A stretch of 9,190 nt of DNA from Clostridiales bacterium (lineage in GTDB: Bacteria; Bacillota; Clostridia; Oscillospirales; Butyricicoccaceae), in assembly GCA_019420045.1 (NCBI GenBank), contig JAHZHY010000110.1:1-9190 (forward strand). The letters are read 5' to 3'. Position numbers and translations under genes: made by a program. The notes beneath the pieces are model-generated. The model saw nothing but the letters and a program-made list of their open reading frames with translations, had not been told where the DNA came from and did not search any database. Positions within the stretch are counted from its first letter, which is position 1. Every line of letters begins with the position of its first letter. Shown one piece after another: positions 8,132-9,190 of the stretch.

Positions 8132-8140
8132 CATTATGAA

Positions 8141-8176
8141 GAAAGAAAAAAGCCGGAACGCAAAAAGCGTTCCGGC
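8141..8176 (-). terminator. Rho-independent terminator of the selenoprotein-like gene
   Basis: A perfect 10-bp stem (GCCGGAACGC at 8152-8161 against GCGTTCCGGC at 8167-8176) encloses a five-base loop. On the minus strand it is followed by TTTTTTCTTTC (8151-8141). It begins 12 bases after the stop of the upstream gene, and isolates that gene from smc. Confidence 0.93.
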
Positions 8177-8188
8177 CAGAAAGGCATT

Positions 8189-8479
8189 TTACTTCTGTTC
8201 TGTGAGTTTCAGCTCATCGATCAGCTGAAGGGCGTGTTCGGGACCATCCACCAGATAGGGGGTATCATCCACGAAGAGGGTGGGCAGACCCACACGGCTC
8301 TCCTTGCGAACCTCCTCAAAGGCAGGATAGGTATCCCGCACCTTCAGGAACTGGCGGAGATAGCCAATGCTGGAGGTGACATCAATATAAACAAAGCGTA
8401 CATTGTTCTGGGAAAGAACCTCTTTCACCGGGGGACAGGTCTTTCAAAGGGGGCTGCCATACAAAATAATTTTACGCAT
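8189..8479 (-). CDS. Glutaredoxin-like thioredoxin-fold selenoprotein (in-frame TGA read as Sec)
   Basis: Read from the ATG at 8479, this gene encodes 96 residues with one in-frame TGA at codon 12 (8446-8444) and a TAA stop at 8189. The protein begins MRKIILYGSPL, then U12-K-T-C15-PPVKEVL. That places TGA exactly at the first Cys of the CxxC redox site: glutaredoxin-like relatives commonly read GSPLCxxC here. Other fold marks are the first strand KIILYG (3-8), the DVTSSIGYLRQFLKVRD helix region (33-49) and VGLP (63-66) with the cis-proline next to the active site. A hairpin starts at the TGA itself. The start has a Shine-Dalgarno-like AAGGCGG nine bases upstream (8495-8489) and a consensus promoter. 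Expected role: thiol-disulfide or peroxide-linked redox work in the cytoplasm; substrate unknown. Conventional calling gives only a 79-residue piece from the GTG at 8428, without the active site. A Cys-to-stop mutation is the alternative, but the intact frame, promoter and terminator argue against decay. Confidence 0.85.
8412..8446 (-). promoter_or_regulatory. Candidate bacterial SECIS hairpin directly after the TGA
   Basis: On the minus strand GAAAGACC (8445-8438), which includes the last two bases of the TGA codon, pairs with GG-U-UCUUUC (8420-8412). The result is eight base pairs with a single bulged U at 8418. The 17-base loop (8437-8421) contains GGU at 8429-8427, about 14 bases after the TGA; a GGU in the apical loop is also important in the E. 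coli fdhF element that SelB recognises. In fdhF the bulged U is on the other arm, so the match is in layout only. The stem was found by eye and not folded by software. Confidence 0.55.
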
Positions 8480-8524
8480 AAAAGAGTACCGCCTTTCCAA
8501 TTATCAGTGTAACCAATAACTTCT

Positions 8525-8541
8525 GATTCTATTATAGAATC
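8525..8541. promoter_or_regulatory. 17-bp palindrome over the -10 box, candidate operator
   Basis: The sequence GATTCTAT-T-ATAGAATC is a perfect inverted repeat with 8-base arms around a single centre base (8533). The whole -10 hexamer (8531-8536) lies inside it, so a bound repressor would block RNA polymerase. The arm-centre geometry resembles Fur/PerR-family boxes (7-1-7), but the bases match the B. subtilis Per box poorly, so no regulator is named. Confidence 0.5.
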
Positions 8542-8559
8542 GGCAAATAGCAATGTCAA
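8531..8559 (-). promoter_or_regulatory. Consensus sigma-A promoter of the selenoprotein-like gene
   Basis: On the minus strand TTGACA (8559-8554) and TATAAT (8536-8531) are both exact consensus hexamers, separated by exactly 17 bases. Transcription would start near 8524, about 45 bases before the ATG at 8479. The leader is too short for a riboswitch. A strength this high suggests that the gene is either abundant or held down by a repressor. Confidence 0.9.
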
Positions 8560-8587
8560 GGAAAAATGTATTTTTTTTAGTTGCAGA

Positions 8588-8626
8588 TAAAAAAGAAAGC
8601 GGGAGCCGCCCTTGAGGGCGGCTCCC
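8588..8626 (-). terminator. Rho-independent terminator of the gene at the right edge
   Basis: A perfect 11-bp GC-rich stem (GGGAGCCGCCC at 8601-8611 and GGGCGGCTCCC at 8616-8626) has a four-base loop. On the minus strand it is followed by GCTTTCTTTTTTATC. It lies 43 bases after the stop of the upstream gene and about 30 bases before the next -35 box. The rest of 8480-8668 holds only the promoter, palindrome and leader listed separately. Confidence 0.94.
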
Positions 8627-8668
8627 AAGACCCGGGTGGGCTATTTGATTGAAAGCGGTTCGGCAGAA

Positions 8669-9190
8669 CTACTCGGCAACATTGATGTTCAGAGCAGCAG
8701 TATGACCATTGCCCAGATCCACAGTCATTTCACCGGTAGTTACAGTGCTCAGGTCGATCCAGGCCAGGGTGGCGCCATCCCAGTTTCCGTCCTGCGCTCC
8801 GGTATACTCCTGGGACAGAGTCAGCTTCACAGGAACGCTGGTGCCGCCCCACTGAGTAGTGATCCACTGCAACAGATCTTCCGTGATATTGCCCTTCGTC
8901 ACAGTCAGGGTGCCATCTTCATAGCGGAACACAGGGTTCACTGTGATGCCCTGCACATCCCCTTCCTGCTGCTCCCACAGAGCTGTCATCATTTCGTTGA
9001 TGTTGCTGGTGTTATCAAAATTTCCGGAAGAAGTAGCTTTTTCCACATTTGTGATGTCCAGCTCTTTGCTGATGGTATAGCCGCTCATGTCCACGGTAAA
9101 GTTCAGCACAGCAACCACCGCTCCATCGTTCCAGAAATTCACATAGTGATCAAATCGGCTGTCGCCTTTCATCTCCCAAACGCCCTGGTT
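8669..9190 (-). CDS. Hypothetical protein, C-terminal 173 residues
   Basis: The frame is open to the right edge, so only the C-terminal part is visible. The Met codon at 9172 is not a convincing start: the codons before it (reading NQGVWE) are open and the GGGAG next to it is too close to act as a ribosome binding site. The segment ends in TAG at 8669. It is acidic, Cys-free, rich in Thr, Trp, Asp, Asn and Gly, and shows alternating hydrophobic stretches typical of beta strands, as in extracellular or lipoprotein domains of Clostridia. No membrane segment, catalytic motif or known family is recognised, and the N-terminus that could carry a signal peptide is missing. Two stretches, FWNDGAVVAVLNF and NWDGATLAWIDL, resemble each other and may be related beta units. 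A strong terminator follows. Confidence 0.75.
   Translation of the reverse strand, partial: NQGVWEMKGDSRFDHYVNFWNDGAVVAVLNFTVDMSGYTISKELDITNVEKATSSGNFDNTSNINEMMTALWEQQEGDVQGITVNPVFRYEDGTLTVTKGNITEDLLQWITTQWGGTSVPVKLTLSQEYTGAQDGNWDGATLAWIDLSTVTTGEMTVDLGNGHTAALNINVAE

Noticed and set aside
8189..8428. A 79-residue gene starting at the GTG at 8428
   Set aside because: There is no ribosome binding site at a fitting distance, and the product would lack the first strand and the redox motif. The ATG at 8479 with read-through of TGA explains the sequence better.
8189..8479. Pseudogene by a simple Cys-to-stop mutation
   Set aside because: It cannot be fully excluded from one sequence. It is less likely because the TGA hits exactly the residue that Sec replaces in redox proteins, a hairpin follows at the right place, and no second lesion is present.
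5876..8512. Very long open frame on the plus strand (878 codons) opposite smc
   Set aside because: It is the antisense shadow of the GC-rich smc coiled-coil gene. It is full of Leu/Phe/Gln/Pro runs, crosses two terminators and a promoter, has no ribosome binding site and resembles no protein family.
8480..8524. A riboswitch or structured leader before the selenoprotein-like gene
   Set aside because: The predicted leader is only about 45 bases and shows no convincing stem of its own.
8425..8628. Open frame of 67 codons on the minus strand over the promoter region
   Set aside because: It runs through the terminator and promoter and overlaps the real start of the selenoprotein-like gene in another frame.

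Overview
The window looks like a chromosomal segment from a GC-rich, low-selenium-silent Firmicute of the class Clostridia, most likely an Oscillospiraceae/Ruminococcaceae-type gut anaerobe. This is inferred from protein flavour, the smc-ftsY and yhbY-nadD-yqeK gene order, strong AGGAGG ribosome binding sites and a fused NadD-YqeK protein; no marker gene allows a species call. All supported genes lie on the minus strand, so the window reads from right to left. I see no tRNA, rRNA, mobile element or CRISPR array.

Right end (8669-9190): the C-terminal part of an unrecognised, probably beta-rich protein, closed by a strong Rho-independent terminator (8588-8626).

Middle (8141-8559): a stand-alone transcription unit with a perfect consensus sigma-A promoter (TTGACA-17-TATAAT), a perfect 17-bp palindrome covering the -10 box, a small thioredoxin-fold gene, and its own terminator. 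The small gene is the most notable thing here. Read from its proper ATG at 8479 it encodes a 96-residue glutaredoxin-like protein with an in-frame TGA exactly at the first redox-active Cys position (U12-K-T-C15). The TGA is followed at once by a hairpin that could act as a bacterial SECIS element. It is therefore read as a selenoprotein gene. A conventional gene call would start at the GTG at 8428 and lose the active site.

Left (1-8131): a long housekeeping operon starting from a good sigma-A promoter (TTGAAA-17-TACAAT): smc (chromosome condensation), ftsY (SRP receptor), rph (RNase PH), rdgB (XTP/dITP pyrophosphatase), yhbY (CRM-domain ribosome-assembly factor), a fused nadD-yqeK (NAD synthesis plus HD-domain phosphohydrolase) and the start of an LCP-family cell-wall polymer ligase gene that runs off the left edge. 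From rph onward the genes overlap or nearly touch (GTGA, TAAC-ATG, 11-bp overlap, ATGA), which implies translational coupling. The operon joins chromosome segregation, membrane targeting, RNA processing, nucleotide-pool cleaning, NAD synthesis and wall assembly. These are general growth functions, not one pathway.
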